Origin: Leuctra nigra
Taxonomy: Eukaryota > Arthropoda > Insecta > Plecoptera > Leuctridae
Assembly: GCA_934045905.1 (NCBI GenBank)
Contig: OW203767.1
Coordinates: forward strand, 20,153,073-20,217,072
Reading direction: 5' to 3'
Length of the DNA: 64,000 nt
Below, in pieces: positions 11,401 to 26,400 of the stretch; the stretch's first letter is position 1; the number at the start of each line of letters is the position of its first letter. The notes beneath the pieces were generated by a model, which was not told the DNA's origin, made no database searches, and saw only the letters and a program-made list of their open reading frames with translations. A program made the translations under genes and the position numbers.

Positions 11401-14400
11401 AAGTGAGCGCGTCAACTCAAAAGTTCTTAAAGCGGGAGGAGTATTTTATTATCCCTTTCTCAATTGTATTTGCAATATTCATTAAAATAAAAAACAAAAC
11501 GAGAAGACAGCTGGGAGACAAAACTTGAAGTGATTTGTTTAAGAACCGAAACACAAACAAGATAATTTTCGAATTGGGAAATTATAGGTGGGTGAAAAAG
11601 TATACTTTCCAATTTGTTTTCTTGATATCTTCTGAAAAGTTATATAATCTTGAATTTTAGCGGTAATAGTAACGGTAGCTATATATAAAAATACGAATTG
11701 ATTTTGCTCTTCACTGGTAAATATTTGTATTTACTCTCATTCTTAATATATTTCCACCAATCCAGAACTAAAAATAAAAGTGACCATCATAAAACTGGAT
11801 GAGAGTGGTTTGTTCACTAGATGCGATTTCGGACCGTACGAAGTTTTATTCATCGGACATTAAATTTGGACATAAAACAGATATGAGATATTTTCGACGC
11901 ATCGGAATTCTAACTTCCCCGGAAACACTGGAAGAAACTGAATCCACCATCGAAATTAACTAAATGGCAAAACCAGATGGAAATTAAAGTTAATTACAAC
12001 TTGTGTGTGTTTTTTTTTACGAAAACGATATGTGAATTCATTGTGAACATCGAATACCGCCCATTTCCAAAAGAAACATTGAAATTGCCGCCAACAATGA
12101 CCGAGTAGCAAATGATTGTGAACTGTTGTTCGCAGGACAGCCGATGCAGCAGCCATCTGAAGGCCCCGCAGCGCATTGAAGATACGATCTCCCGCTGTCA
12201 GAATGAAATCAAACTCGCCATCTTGGAAGGTAATTCAATAATTATCACGGAAAAATGTATTGCTGATGTAGCAATATGTCTTGCTAATATTACGACAGCA
12301 ACTTTTTCTGGTAGCCCCACCCAGAATTTTTGCTACAGTACCCATAATTCTGGTATCCCCAGTCAGAATTATTGCTGGGCCATTCAGAAAACTATTGCTG
12401 TCACTTTTATTGCTACCGTAGCAATAAATTTTTTCCGTGATGTGTATGTTACTTGCCAATGAATAAAGGAAGACAATGTTCATGCTCAAAGTGACAACAG
12501 TTGAGAGATGTGTGAGTTGTAATTACATTGAACTTGGTTGAAACCTCAAGATATTGGGATGAGCTTTTAAGACGGCTGAGTAGTGAGCGTGACCTTGAAG
12601 AGTTTTTTTTATCGATTTTTATCAATATCTTTTACCAATGCAATTTGTAATAAAATAAGGCTTTGTACGAGTATTCAGAACAGTTCAATGAAAATAATTT
12701 CATAGCTTGGAGTGGTTCATTATTTTTATTATGTCCTACAGATGTTTAGTGCCTGAAAATTAGTAAAAATATGACACTAAATATCTGTAGGACAAAAATA
12801 AAACTAATTACCCATTCCAAACTATCAAATTAATTTTATTAATCTGTTCTGAAAACTCGTACAAAGCCTTATTTTATTAACATTTACATTGGTAAAAGAT
12901 ATTGATAAAAATCGATTAAAATTCTCCTTAATGCCACGCTCACTACCCAGCCCTTAAACAGTCAATATTCTACTTTAAATGAAAAATCTCCGGCTGACAG
13001 TACTTTCAGCCATTATTGTATATTAGCCATGCTTTCAAGATACACAGAAGTTTACAGAGTCGTTGACCCAAGGCATGTAATTCACTGCAATTAATAATGT
13101 CCTGACTGCCTCCTCCACTCTATTAGCACTGCGATTGCCTCTGATTTCGATTGATGAAGGAGCTAATCCGCAAGACTGGAGTCGTAATTGAATCTTCTAG
13201 TGAGAGACTCTTAGCAAGAGATTGATTCTCTTACCTGGGATCTGGACAATCTCAAGTCACTTCAAGCTATATGTTATATGATGACTGGGAAACAGGATGA
13301 TACAGGATCCTTCAGTTTGATGGCTCTTAAGAAAATCCGAGAATGAGGGAAATTGTTGAGAGCCTGGAGATGTTTCTCTACAGTTTTCGACACAATATTA
13401 CTTTCAAAAAAAAAATGAAAATAATTAGTGTCTATTAGAGTGTAAGACATACACTAAATATTTAGAACATTTAAAAACAATTTATTTTTTAGAACGATTA
13501 CCTAAGAGACGGTTTTATTAATACTCTGCTAAATTTTAAACATTTTATTAGGACTATACATTTGGCATTGTAACAATCAATGACATTCATTGAATGACCG
13601 TTCAATCTTGACTACTGGTCATAAACTGCTAAAGTCAGTTCTGTAACATATTTTTATTGTATTTTTTGAAACAAAAGATTTTTATGTTGTTCTTATTATT
13701 CAAGTTCGCCTAATTAATCATAGTTGTTGGAATGAAGATATTACTAAATTACCACCACAAGGATTGTTTTACGGATGGAATTCGTACTTTGCTGTAAAAG
13801 TACTAGCGCAATCAATTCAGTTTTCCAGTTTTCCCGTTTCTGTTGCGCTTTAGTAAGAAGTATAGTTGAAGATGCAATTACATATCTCGGCTCTAGCCGT
13901 TAGTATTGGAAGCCATATTCTTATTAAATATATTGCAGATGGATTTTTCTCCAACTTCGCAATTTGCTGGACAGGAAATTAAAGATCCACTCTCTGGACT
14001 GAAACTGACGTATTATAGAAATCCTCGCCACGCTGAGGATCGTAACTCTGTAGCTCAGAAGTAGAAGGCCCGATGTCAATTTAAAATGATTCTTGAGTTT
14101 AGCTAAAAAAAAAAACATGTTATTCTGTCTTCAATCATAAATTTTGTTATAGTGACGTACCACACCAGTCATTTTGTAAGAGAATTCTTAATATTTTTTT
14201 ACTTCAGCCAAATTGCAATTGATCTAGTGGAGCGGTCGCTCCACGCCAGCCAAGTCGTACGGCGCGCGCACACTCTCATATAAAGGCTGGAGCAAACCCA
14301 CTTTTACTGTAAGCATCAAAGTGGCATTTTCGGCCTACTGGATCTTAAAATTGGGAAATCTCACATTGTTGCGAAATATCTTAATTTCGAGCTATGGCCC

Positions 14401-17400
14401 ACCCTACAACATATACCAAATTTGGGAACAATAGGTTACGCCCTTTGCGATCTAGAGGGCTTTGAAAACAGTGTTTTAGGGCGGTTTTCATAATAATAAT
14501 CATAGTAGTAGTAGTCTCCTGGAATTTAAATCCGGTAAACAGGCCACAGCCTAAACGGCTGAACCGATTGATCTCACATTTTTACCACGTGTGCACTTTT
14601 GGCGTCTGATTTAACCTTCACCCCATGAATTTTTTGTGCCGCCATTTTGAAACCGGAAGTGACGTCATATCTCAACAACGGCTAAACCGATTGGAGCGAA
14701 AATAGCGCCAAACGATTCGGACGGTGAACTATATGCATTATCAGTAGCAAAAGACTAAACATTTTGTTAACGAAACCGGAAATGACGTCATGAAATTTGA
14801 AATACATCGATTGGCATTTCGGCAACAAAGGTTGATCCGATTATTTTGATATTTATGTAACGTATGCACTTCTGATATATCATTTGACTTGTTACAAAAC
14901 CAACCGGAAGCCGCCATTGTTAAACCGGAAGTGACATCATATCTTAATATTGGCTAAATAGATTTGAACGAAACCAGCGCCACACAATTTAGACGGGCAA
15001 CTTTATGTTTTATCATCAGTAATATTTGCAGTTTCTTATAGCAAAACCGGAAATGACGTTACACATTTTAAAAATCTCACAAATTTACATTTTGATACAA
15101 TACATACTATTTGAGACAGCTTATAATAACTTAATAAGATGTTATCATGTGTAAATATAAAATTCAAGGGGTCAGAGATTTCAGCCGCCATTTTGAAACC
15201 GGAAGTAACGTTGTATCTCGAAAACTGGTATACCGATCAGTACGAAACTAGCGCCAAATGATTCGGAATGCCATCTTTATGGAATAGGAACAGTCAAAGT
15301 AGAATGTTTTTATTTATGAGCCCGGAAATGACGTCATTCAAATTTAAAAATTATTATATTCCCCATTCTATACAATGAATACATATTCAGAAAGCCTAAA
15401 ATGATACACAATAATTGTAGATATAAATTCTATGTGGCAGTGCAGTAAGTTTAGCAGCCATTTTGAAAACCGAAGTGTTATATGCCATATCTCGGAACTG
15501 GGTTGGCCGATTGGAATGAAACCTTTGCTATTCTTCACGAAAGACTATACATGAATATACAACAGATTTTCATTAGTAGTAACCAAATCGTAAATGGCGA
15601 TTTTTTTAAAAGAATTAAGTAATTGTTTATTTCATATGCGTCACAAGTTGTAAATAATAAACTAAAAAAAGGAGTGATATCCCCATAAAAAACACTTCGT
15701 GTAAAAATACCAGCCAAGTCTCTTCAACTAAAAAAAATATATGAAATCTAAAAATTCTGCACTGAAAAGTATTGATATCAAAAAATTTGCCAAGTCAAAA
15801 CTTTATTTGAAAATCAAAAAATACTTGGCGCATCGTTTTTTTTAGGGCATTATAGGTATACTATGTATATGTATATTTCATGTATAATTTATAATTGGCT
15901 TATACTTCCAAGCTATTTATGTACACGATGCGCCAAGTATTTTTTGATTTTCAAATAAAGTTTTGACTTGGCAAATTTTTTGATATCAATACTTTTCAGT
16001 GCAGAATTTTTAGATTTCATATATTTTTTTTAGTTGAAGAGACTTGGCTGGTATTTTTACACGAAGTGTTTTTTATGGTAGAGATTACATGAAAAAGTAT
16101 GCAACGAACAATCGAGAAAATGGACATATCGTTGGTCCTTCTACCTCTGAGGTACGCACAGGATTTCTTGTAATACAGTTTACAAAGTTTCGATGAGATT
16201 TGGACATTTGTGTAAAACTATACAAATAAAAATAATACTTAAATTGGGAGCACATAATTGCTCTTGGTTCTACAGTAATATAAAGAAACTTCGGAATTAC
16301 TGGCTACAGTTGGACTCATATTATTCTTCCGACCTTGTATCGCTTCGTTTATGGAAAATTATGTGAAACTTCGGGACAATATATGAGCGTTTCTTTCTGT
16401 ATATTTCTACTAAGTTGGCTCAAGAGAGTTTTAATAAAGAAAGAAAACAATGAGTTAATTGTACAGTTTTTAAAGATTCAAAGGATTTTACGGAAATCAT
16501 AAATTACGGAAAACAATTATAGCTTGTTTCTTAGTGCTCTTAACTTAAACATAAAATTATTCTTGGAGGAGATTATTGAAATCTGATTTACAATTGACCT
16601 GAATGTTTTAGTAAACGCCAAACGGCAAGTGAAATACGTCATTTTCTTTCTTTTGTAGCTCATTAAACGAATAATGGTCCGAACAGCCAACCTGTCAATG
16701 ATATCATCAGTAATAGCCAACACAACAACGTGTTTTAAATCCATTATCAGTCTCAATTTTTACATTAATTCTGTGATACAAAATAATGCAACTGACAATA
16801 TACCCCGCAGAGTGTCAGATTTAACTGCCGTGTATATGACAGTTGATGTGATACCCCCCCCCCCCCTCCCCCCCCTTCCCCCCTCTCTTCACCGGAACAC
16901 TAATTGATATAAAGCATACACATAATGTCGACTGCTGGCATCTGCGACCGACACTAATGCCCCCCCCCCCCCCCACATCCCTCACTTGCTGACGTTATTG
17001 ATGGCCCTGGTTTGAGCCCCCGTGCCGGACGTGGGACAATAGGGTTGTGATACACACTGCTGTTAGAGTGGTTATAATATATTATGTACCTAATTAAACA
17101 AAATTATGCTAAAAAACGAATTATTTCTGAAGTGTGTCAGATATTATTTAATTGAAGAAATATATTAAACATTGTTAAATCCAATTGTCTAGTCTTAGGA
17201 ACCACCTGCTCGATCATCCAGCTAGATCGAGTAGGTTAAAGTCTTAGCTAATACCGCTGGGATTGAACATAATCAAACATATTTAAGAATGTAGTTTTTT
17301 TTAATTAAATCTAAATCCTTTTCAAACAGGAAAAAAGTTCTTTCAATTTTTCCTAATCTCGCATTTCTCATTAAAAAAACACATTATTTATAGCTTAGTC

Positions 17401-20400
17401 AAGCTTTGACCTTTTAAGTTCAGTTCAGTGCTTGAACTTCAAACCAAATAATATTTAAACAAGAAATCGTCATAGAAATTACAGAACATGAGATTATACT
17501 ATGAGATTACCCGATTTCATGTTTGAAAATGTTTAAAATAAACATTCTTGTAAAACCAAACCATATAATAGTATTTATTTATTTATTTATTGACATTATT
17601 CAGCTCAGTCATACCTATGTCCTGTGGCGTTTCATGGATTTGAAAGAACTTGGATAGTCCACCATTCATAATATATAAAGATTTAATTATAAATAAGCTG
17701 AAACGCAATTCAGAGACCACTTTTGAAAAGGCCGAGAATTTCAACCTCGTCGGATTTGTGTGATCCCATCCTCTGCTCCAGAGCCTATGAGAACGCCACA
17801 CTGAGGTTATCTGTTACTCCACAAACATCCCTCCGCTGTCAGTTCTCGTCTCATGTCAACACACTGCTTTTGATGGACGTGCATTTTATAACAAAACCGG
17901 GATTTAGATTTCCTACGCGGGTTTCGTTGAAAAGCTCTGGTGCACACGCGTCAGTTGGAGGCCTGTTGTCCTTCCTTCGTTCGGACAAAGAGGATTTGGT
18001 GAAAATTGAAAGAAACTGAAATTGATTAAAAAGGGATTTTAGATTTATTTTTACTTTGACGTGGAACCATTTTAAAACTGAGCTTGATTTTTTTATAGTA
18101 AGTAGGTAAGTTGGGTTTTCATGAAATATTATGCTAAATCTATACCTTCTCCTCAATTCTTAATTCATTACCTCAGAGTTTGAGTTAGTTAGGATTTGCT
18201 CAGTATGTTAGGTTATGTGAGGAGTTATGTTAAGTAACATTATATTAATCAGTATGATTGTTGTTCATTACACGTAGTTTACTAGTTATCTAAGGAGTTC
18301 TTTATAAAACAGTTAGCGAGGAAGTGTAAACCTAACTAAGAAGTTAGCTTTGTGTTGTGTTGTCGTGAAATATTATGTTAATGAACACATCCATATCACT
18401 GATTTCAATTGCATTTCAAACAAATCACGAAGTTGAAGTTCACACTTCCGATTCTTCTCACAAAATAATAGAAAAGTAAAGTTGTCGTTCCTTAAAATCA
18501 CCACAATTCTTCAACCTCAGCAAAATCTCACATATTTTTCTATATAATAACCAATTTGTCATTTTCTTGCCAGACATTTGAATTTCCAGAAGGTGGAGCA
18601 AAAAAATACTCCGGTAGCGCTTTTTCCTCAACTTTTCTATCAGTCAAAATGTCATTTCCTGTTGGGTAATATTACTGCAAAACCTACAAAAAACCTCAAG
18701 CGCACTTTGATTTGAATAATCTGTTTATATATCAACATAAAAGCACAGCTCCCATTCCTGTACTATTGGAATAATCACTGGCAACCACTGCTACCAACCT
18801 TTCGACCGAAACAGCACGGACAAGTGATAAGCTCATATTTGTGTGTTTATTGATTTTTTTCAGAGGTGTTGGGAGAGCTGAATGTCAAACAGGCAGCTGA
18901 GCAGTTGGCCAACCGCGAACATTTGACAAATTCGGAACAATTGGCGACGAACGCCGGCCACACGGTTAGAGGAAAGAGGAGCGCTTTTGACGAGGATGAG
19001 AGAAGAATTGCGGGGGTAAGTGTGATGGATATGTGATCGTTACATATTCAAGCGTTTCAGGGATTAAAGCTCCTTCCATCACCTAACTAATGTGGAGAGA
19101 TGAAGGTTGCAAAAAAGATTGTTACTATTTTGTCGATAAATTCTTGATTCTCTCACAAATAAGTTTGGACAGGTGAAAATTATAGTTTCGTAATTCAAGC
19201 AATTATGAGATATATAAATTAATGATGGTAGTTATGAACTGAATATGTTTGGAAAGTAGTCGTTTAAACCGGGACATGAACTGGGATCTCTTCCTGTCCA
19301 AATGACTTGTTGTATTATAGTATTAAACAGTCGTATTTATATGAAAGCAATGTTATACCTTCCTTTATTAAGTTGTCGAATAGAAAAGCAATTGCAGTAT
19401 TATATTTGACATTTTATCTAAATAATAATTGTATGTACGCTTTTCAACAAACTTCATACATAATTGAAACATCATTGGAATGATCCTGGAATGACTGAAA
19501 TATTCCAATAATATGAAACCCCAGCAAATTCTCTGAGAACGTCAACTGCTCGCTATGACCTAAATCTATTCATTCTCAATCCAACTATATTCTCACTGAT
19601 CACAAAATTAAAACAAAACATTTTGCAAACTCTTCTGACAATATTTCAATAGCTTCGTCACATCAACTCTTGGTATAACTCTTGGTAGAGGAACATACAA
19701 CTTTCTTGATGCGCAATGATTTAAGTTTCCCAATCAACGTCGCGTAGATTGCTGTTCGAAGAGAGAAGACAACTTCAAAAGCTGCATCAGACAAAGTTTT
19801 GTAGAAGTTTAGAGCTACAAAAAGTCACCAGCTTGGGTTTAAAGAGACTTTGTGTATCAAAGCGAGAAGTAGTTGAAATTCGTCCTTCCGTTAGAATGGT
19901 GATGCAAATATATATATTTCGTTTCGATATAACGAGCTGTGAAAGCAAGTTGGTGCAAAGAAGATAGTTTAAGTTTTAGTATAATCAAAGAGATGAACAG
20001 ATTATAACTTCATGGTTTATTTAACAACTCCATAAAGAACAATTCATATAAATAAAATAGACACTTCAACTATAAAAATGATTAAAGTAGGGTTTCCATG
20101 ACCGGAATTATTTTCGTGACACGGAACGACTTTCGTAAAATGGCGGACATCAACCAATCACAAGACAGAGAAAAAATCGTAGCGAAATCACTCTGTCTTG
20201 TGATTGGTTGATGTCCGCCATTTTACGAAAATCGTTCCGTGTCACGAAAATAATTCCGGTCATGGAAACCCTTTAACATTGGAAGCCGGAAAGATGTCAA
20301 TGAGAGCTGTTTATGCAACTATTTCCCTGTTGTTGTTTTTGTTGCCGTTCCACAAATCGATCTGATATTTTGCACACACTCTAATGCTATATGAGCGGTC

Positions 20401-23400
20401 AAAATTCACATGTATAGTTTTTCATCAAGATCGTGGAATTGGTTAAAATTGAAAATGGAACCGTAGAGCGGTCAGCTTAAAATTTGCATTGTCAATGGAG
20501 CCAACATTTTAGATGGTTTTTACAATATTCAGACAAATCTGTTCAGAATTTGAAATGTTTTGGACATTTTATGCTTGTTTTGGTAAAATTTATTCAAAGA
20601 AATTAGAGTGAAACTCTCACTGCTCCTTTGACGCATTTGGTTCGATTGTCTTCCTTGCTATTTTCAATGTCTTTTGTAGAGCAGCAACTTTCACACGAAT
20701 ATGAATTCGCATGGAACACGAAGGCTCAACTTATCAAAAAGTTAAGCAGAGCGTTTTCCTATTAGCAGCAACGAGTACGTACAAGTTGTTTGCAGAGAAC
20801 AATCACAAATAACACCACAAGTCAATTAATAATTGAGTATAACTAATAAATTACATCGTAGAGGGGTTGTAAATCAGTTCTGTTAGGCCCGGTATTACCA
20901 AAGTTAAATTTGCTGGATTAACTAACTTTTGGATTAAATTCAGCTGTTTCTATCATTTGGAGGTATCTGATTGGCTGTGCCGCCAATTTAATCCAATATT
21001 TAGTTAATCCGGCTCAAATTAACTTTGGTAATACGGGCCCTTAGCAAATTACACCCAAATTTATTTCCTTTGCTTTTGATGAAATCATTTAAACTGCAGT
21101 TGCACTTTTAATTATGTCAATGACATCCAGTCAAACTGCAAGTCGGCAGTTGCGATTATGTCCTCAGCTGTAAACCAGTTTCATTCAATTTCTTATGTCA
21201 TTCTTCTCCCTGAGGTAAAATCGCGTCTCGCAACTCGTCCACCATCGCAGTATATATTTCATGCTCTGGTCGTCCACCTGTCAGATTGTGATCTGGAAAA
21301 GGAACACAGCTTCTCTCTTTCCCTTCTCGAACCCAAGTGACGTTTCACCCATGAGAGAGATGTTAAATGTCACTCAAAGTGACCGTAAGTGCCATGTAAT
21401 GGCCCTTCACTCCAGTGTATATTCTAGAAAAGTCCTTAAGATGTTGTGTACTATTTCTTTTTGAAACTGATATGATCGCTGAAGATAGCGACTGACAGTT
21501 CTGTTCAGAATTCTGCACGAGCTGAACTTCTACTATTTCTGCGCTTATGTTTCTGAAAGTTTAAGTCCCATTTAAAGTTGACATTTCTTGAAATTTAATA
21601 ATGTTGTTATTTATTATGCAATGCAACACAATGATTATGTGTACTATTAATGTAATATCTAGCAGAATCTAACTTTAAATTTATCTGACATTTTGTGCAT
21701 TAAAAAATTAACTAAAATTATATAGTTTTTGTATAAATGTTTTCTAGTGCAATTGTAAACTTCGCTTTTTGTAATGTCCACAAAGAAACAGAATATTACA
21801 AAATAATGTGAATAAGGAAACCAAGAAGCCTCGCCTTATTTAATTGGGTTCATATAATTTTGAGAACGTTTATTCTTTACACTGACTACATTTTAGTTGC
21901 ATGAACAAATTTCCCTTTAATAACCCAATACTTTCAACTTCCTGCTCAATATCTTTAATCACTTAATTGATGGCACAGCTGCCAAAAAACATATATAAAA
22001 TTATGTCACATTAAATCACCCAATTATTGATTTACATAATTTATTAATCCTGTTTTTTTTTTGCAGTGCCTTCTACATTGTGTCTATCGAAAAGTGAAAG
22101 CCGTAAGTGAAAGTCAAATTATTTAAAACATTACCGAATGTAAGTAATTCGATTTTATGTCATTGTATATAAATGATTACCAATTTGACGACGCGAATGA
22201 GTTAACAAATCGTTTGACAGTTGAGACTGCATCTACTTTGAGGTCACACGACGCAAAAACTCATTTCTCTTTCGTCAATTAATTTGCATCATTTGCAGCT
22301 GAGCACGAGGCTGTTTTTGTTCTTTACAAGACAAGACATTTTTCTTTAAATGTATTAAGAAATCAGCAAAAAAGATACGCATTTTACAGTTCCCTTTATA
22401 ATTAATGCTTTTTGATTCTATGCTTCTCTTTTTTATTTCATTTCTGAATCTTTTTGTATATCTTTCGATGTCTAATGATGTTTTAACATGGTATTACAAA
22501 AGTATGGGAAATGGAGTTAGTAAAGAAAAATATCTCAATCCACGTCGCTTCAACCATTTACTATAGCCCAAAATAAAATACCAAATAGGTAATTTTTGTA
22601 CCTCGAATCAAAGATCTCGAATGCAGAAGGCCCAAGTCAATTTTCTAGTTTTTTCTTTGCACAAGTTTGGAATCATAAAATCAAACTATCTCAATTTCAA
22701 ATTGACTGTAGTTAACAAATGCATACTGGAGTATTCTCATAAAAATTACTGGCGTCACCATTACAACTAAGATTTCAAGAAGACAGATTACTGGTTTTTG
22801 AGCTCACTTTAAAATAATTGAAATTGACATTTTCTACCTCTGAGGTACAGATTTATATAGAAGATAATAAAAAACATAAATATGTAATTAAATATTTTTT
22901 AACCTAAATGAATGAATGAATTAGTTGGTCAACTGACATACTAACATTTCTTGATGCAGAAATGATGAATGGATTCATTTTAAAAATAGCTTCAATTTCC
23001 CTCCCTCTTGTCTTCTGATTTCCTCCAACTCCACTTTCCAGATCGACTCCGACGGTTTTCCGACGCCCGAGGGCTTGGTGCGCCTCTACACGGAGGGCGT
23101 CGACGAGAAGGGCTACTACAACGCCACCGCAACTGGCGCCCAACTGTGCATTGCCGAGGCGTACGAGAGTGCCTCCACCTCAACAAGTAAGTCCATCATT
23201 ATCGCCTCCGTCTAGTCCGGTGTTGGGTTTCGTCTTTGATGTCGTTGGCCAAACATGAGATGAAAGATGAGAAACTTCAGCAATACATCATATTATTATT
23301 TTACACGTCCTTTTCCAATTGATCGACCCACTTAAAAAGTATACATACCTGTACAAAGCTAGTTTGAATATAGATATTATTGTTTATTGTAGAATTTCTT

Positions 23401-26400
23401 TCTTTCCGGTGTGATTTATCAGTTACGATGATAGGTACAGATAGGGTCGTATAGAAGTGGGGAAAGCTAAGTTGGTCGTCGTTCCTGATTAGAGGTGGAA
23501 CTATCCCAATATTTTACATTTAACACTGCGACAATTACTACGACTGTATTACGCCTCTGTCTGGCATTTGCAACATTCAACAAGTGCATACCAGTTTGTT
23601 TTTAGTTAGTTCCATTGGCGCCAATTTTATTATGCAAGGATAACATCATCATGCTGGAAATAATAATTTTTCTGTGTACCTAAAATTAAAATTCACTATA
23701 ACGTATTCATTATACATTGCTGCTATATTTGTTTGCGAGTAGAACTTGTTTGTAGCTTATAATTTTTGCAAAATTCTGTAATGTATTTAGTTGAGTCGTG
23801 CTTTGTTTTATTTTTTGAAACCTGTGCCCTATCACAAAAGCCGCATTGCTGTGAGTGGTGCTTCTAAGTTTTAGTTTTATGCCTCGGTACCCAGATCATT
23901 GAAGATCAGTATCCATTACCACCACCAGCCTCTTGTCATCACCGTTAATGTTTTGCTGCTTGTCATAAAATAATTTAATACTCGTCTAAGATAGTGTGGT
24001 CTTAAAGTTCACGCCTTCCTCTCAAAGCTAAAAGCAAAAGTCCGCCTTATTGTGTGGAGTCTTGACCAGAGAGGGTCTCTTAAAGCTTTGACCTTTACGA
24101 AACTTTACCATCAACTGAAGTATAACTTTAGACTACCCAAGTAAAATGGTTTTACGCTAATACACTTTTAAAGTCCAAGTAACCGCAAGGCCATACCTCC
24201 AACAAAGGTGAATTCAAACTTTTTTGTACTCATTGTATTGATATATGGAAGATTTATATTTGTGATTTTAAAAAAATTAAAATACGTACCTTTGCTTGTC
24301 GTTTTGTAAAACATTTTGTGGAGCGAATTTTTCAAAAGTTCTCCAAGATGCGCTTAGAATATTAACTATATCGTATTTTTTTCCGATTATGTAACTGTAC
24401 AAAATTTGTCATGTGTAATACATTTATTGAAAAGGGTATACAAGGTGATCTTGTCGTGAAGTTTAAAATGTAATAATTTTACGCATTAAAGTTTAGATTG
24501 TTCTCGAATTTTTCAGTGATAAAGTAGATAGATTTCTGATAGAATTGTAGGCTGTTTCTTGTTATAGAGTAATATTCTCTCGCCAATCCTCAGAGACCGC
24601 TCCAGAAACAGTCACAATACAGTTAGACATTTAACAGAATTTCAGTTCACTGGGACCAACTTTCTCCACAGAACTTGGCCTACAAGTTGACAATATTTAG
24701 CTTGGCAGAACTTTCGTGGATTGGGAATTTATTTTAGAAAATGTCAAGCTTGAAACCAATACTGTTAGATATACGAAACAAATTCTTTGTGAATGGGTTA
24801 TTAATAGTTGTCCATCATGTAAAGATGTATTAGGGGAGGTATAAATAGAATGTTAGTTTTCCTCTTTATGATCGAAAAGGTTGAGAACAAATTATTCTTC
24901 AAGGTTTACCAAACCACTTCAGTCATTTTTACTCTATACTGAATACCTTCTCGAGTAGTATTTACAAAAAAACACTATTATTTATTTCAAAACTGTGAAA
25001 GGCCGATGAAGGCCAATGTTTTTGAAGTGCGATAGAAGTGCTACAATGCGCTGTTGTCAGCTCTACTCTCGTGCATTGTGTCAAGCATGAGATCGCATCC
25101 TTCCTGCAGAGTGCATGGAGTAAATGTGGCAATGCAGCATACCCATGCAGCGTGAAGCTAGCAACACACTTAGGCTGCCAGTTCCTCCCATTTCCATACC
25201 AGAACAATGTAAACAATGAAAACACAAGTGGTTATGGAGTTTGAGCAGTAATTATATGTATTAAGTAGGGACGGTGTACATTTTCGCAGCAATGGCCTGT
25301 TATTTAAAATGGATTTTGGAATGGACTGTGTTATTTTTACTTGTTTAAAACAATGTTTTGAACTTTTTACAGGTAACGAACTCAATCTGACAGATCTAAA
25401 CGAAAGTGCAAATAAAGCAAAACTTTAGACCTGTCAGTTAGGAAAGCTACGTAATTAATTGTTCCTGTAAAGGTTTCACAATTAAGGGGGTTCGAATCCT
25501 TCCGCCAATCTACCTGACATTGTTGTCTTGGCACTTAAATTGTTCAATATTGCGAGGGTCAATTTCTATTCAATAACCAAACAGGTTGTATGAAAAAGGT
25601 GTTATTTTATGAGGGTCTGGGAAATTTATGACTGTGGAACGTGCTGTAAACAATGAAACTCTTGAGTTAGGGGGGGGAGTACTGAATATCTTGAGGCCTC
25701 ACTAACATAATCACAATTAATTTAATTTCAGTATTTAATTTTTTCCTAATTAAATATTAATGACATTACATTATAAAATAGGAGACTGACAAATTGTAAT
25801 GATTCCGGATGTGCACAAAAAATACCGATTTTTTATATTCAGCCGTTTTCTTATGCAGGTGGCCCGAATGAAGTTTTCATTAAAGGGTACTCACTCGTAC
25901 AACCAGCATTCTAATTAGGGCAAATTGGTAGAACTCATTTAAATATCATAAAATAGCCAGATAATGCCCGGTGAGTGCCTGCTATTTTATATTGCCGTGA
26001 GTCTTCGGGTTCAACAACAAATAATTGTGAAAGTCCAAATTTCAGTCACTTTTGGGTTTTAAAATCTCATCCCCTCATGCAACCTTAAGTCAGAATCATT
26101 TTAGTAAAAAAAAAAAAAAAAAAATTGAGATTCCATTTCCATTTTTTTAAAGATATTAATATGTAATATAATTTTTTTGTTTTCACACAAAGAGAAATTC
26201 AAATTTTATTGACTGCTGTCCACAATACAGGGTTGACCATAGATTTTAAAATAAAAATATTGCTATTTACGATTACTTTCCATTTTTTGATTGCAAAAAT
26301 CAGAATACCAAAATAATTGAATAACGATGTCGATACATGGGTATATTTACACCTCATAAAAACAGCAATAATAAGTAATGTGACAAATAAAATTTAAAAA

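Larger units (their letters stand above)
14223..16078 (+). mobile_element. ETS/CRE-repeat element, copy B (complete, shortest)
   Basis: The head A|TCTAGTGGAGCGGTCGCTCC is nearly identical to copy C over the first 400 bp. Seven diverged core units follow, near 14653, 14775, 14925, 15047, 15197, 15322 and 15470, several mutated (for example GTGACATCA, ATGACGTTA). The terminal inverted repeat is 15683-15835 and 15926-16078, 153 bp per arm with a 90-bp spacer. Non-coding. In OBP intron 2. Confidence 0.75.

Noticed and set aside
12112..12462. A 116-codon + frame read as a single gene
   Set aside because: Only its 12136-12229 part is exon. The rest runs into the intronic MITE; the upstream ATG lies before the acceptor.
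14000..14110. Third copy of the small 'ctacctctgagg' hairpin
   Set aside because: Only one arm is recognisable; the partner arm could not be placed.
17723..18156. 98- and 101-codon frames on both strands
   Set aside because: No splice sites at suitable phases, no domain, overlapping opposite frames; chance openness more likely.
22904..23190. Frames on both strands over OBP exon 5
   Set aside because: Shadows of the GC-rich exon; only the + frame with splice sites and the OBP motif is supported.
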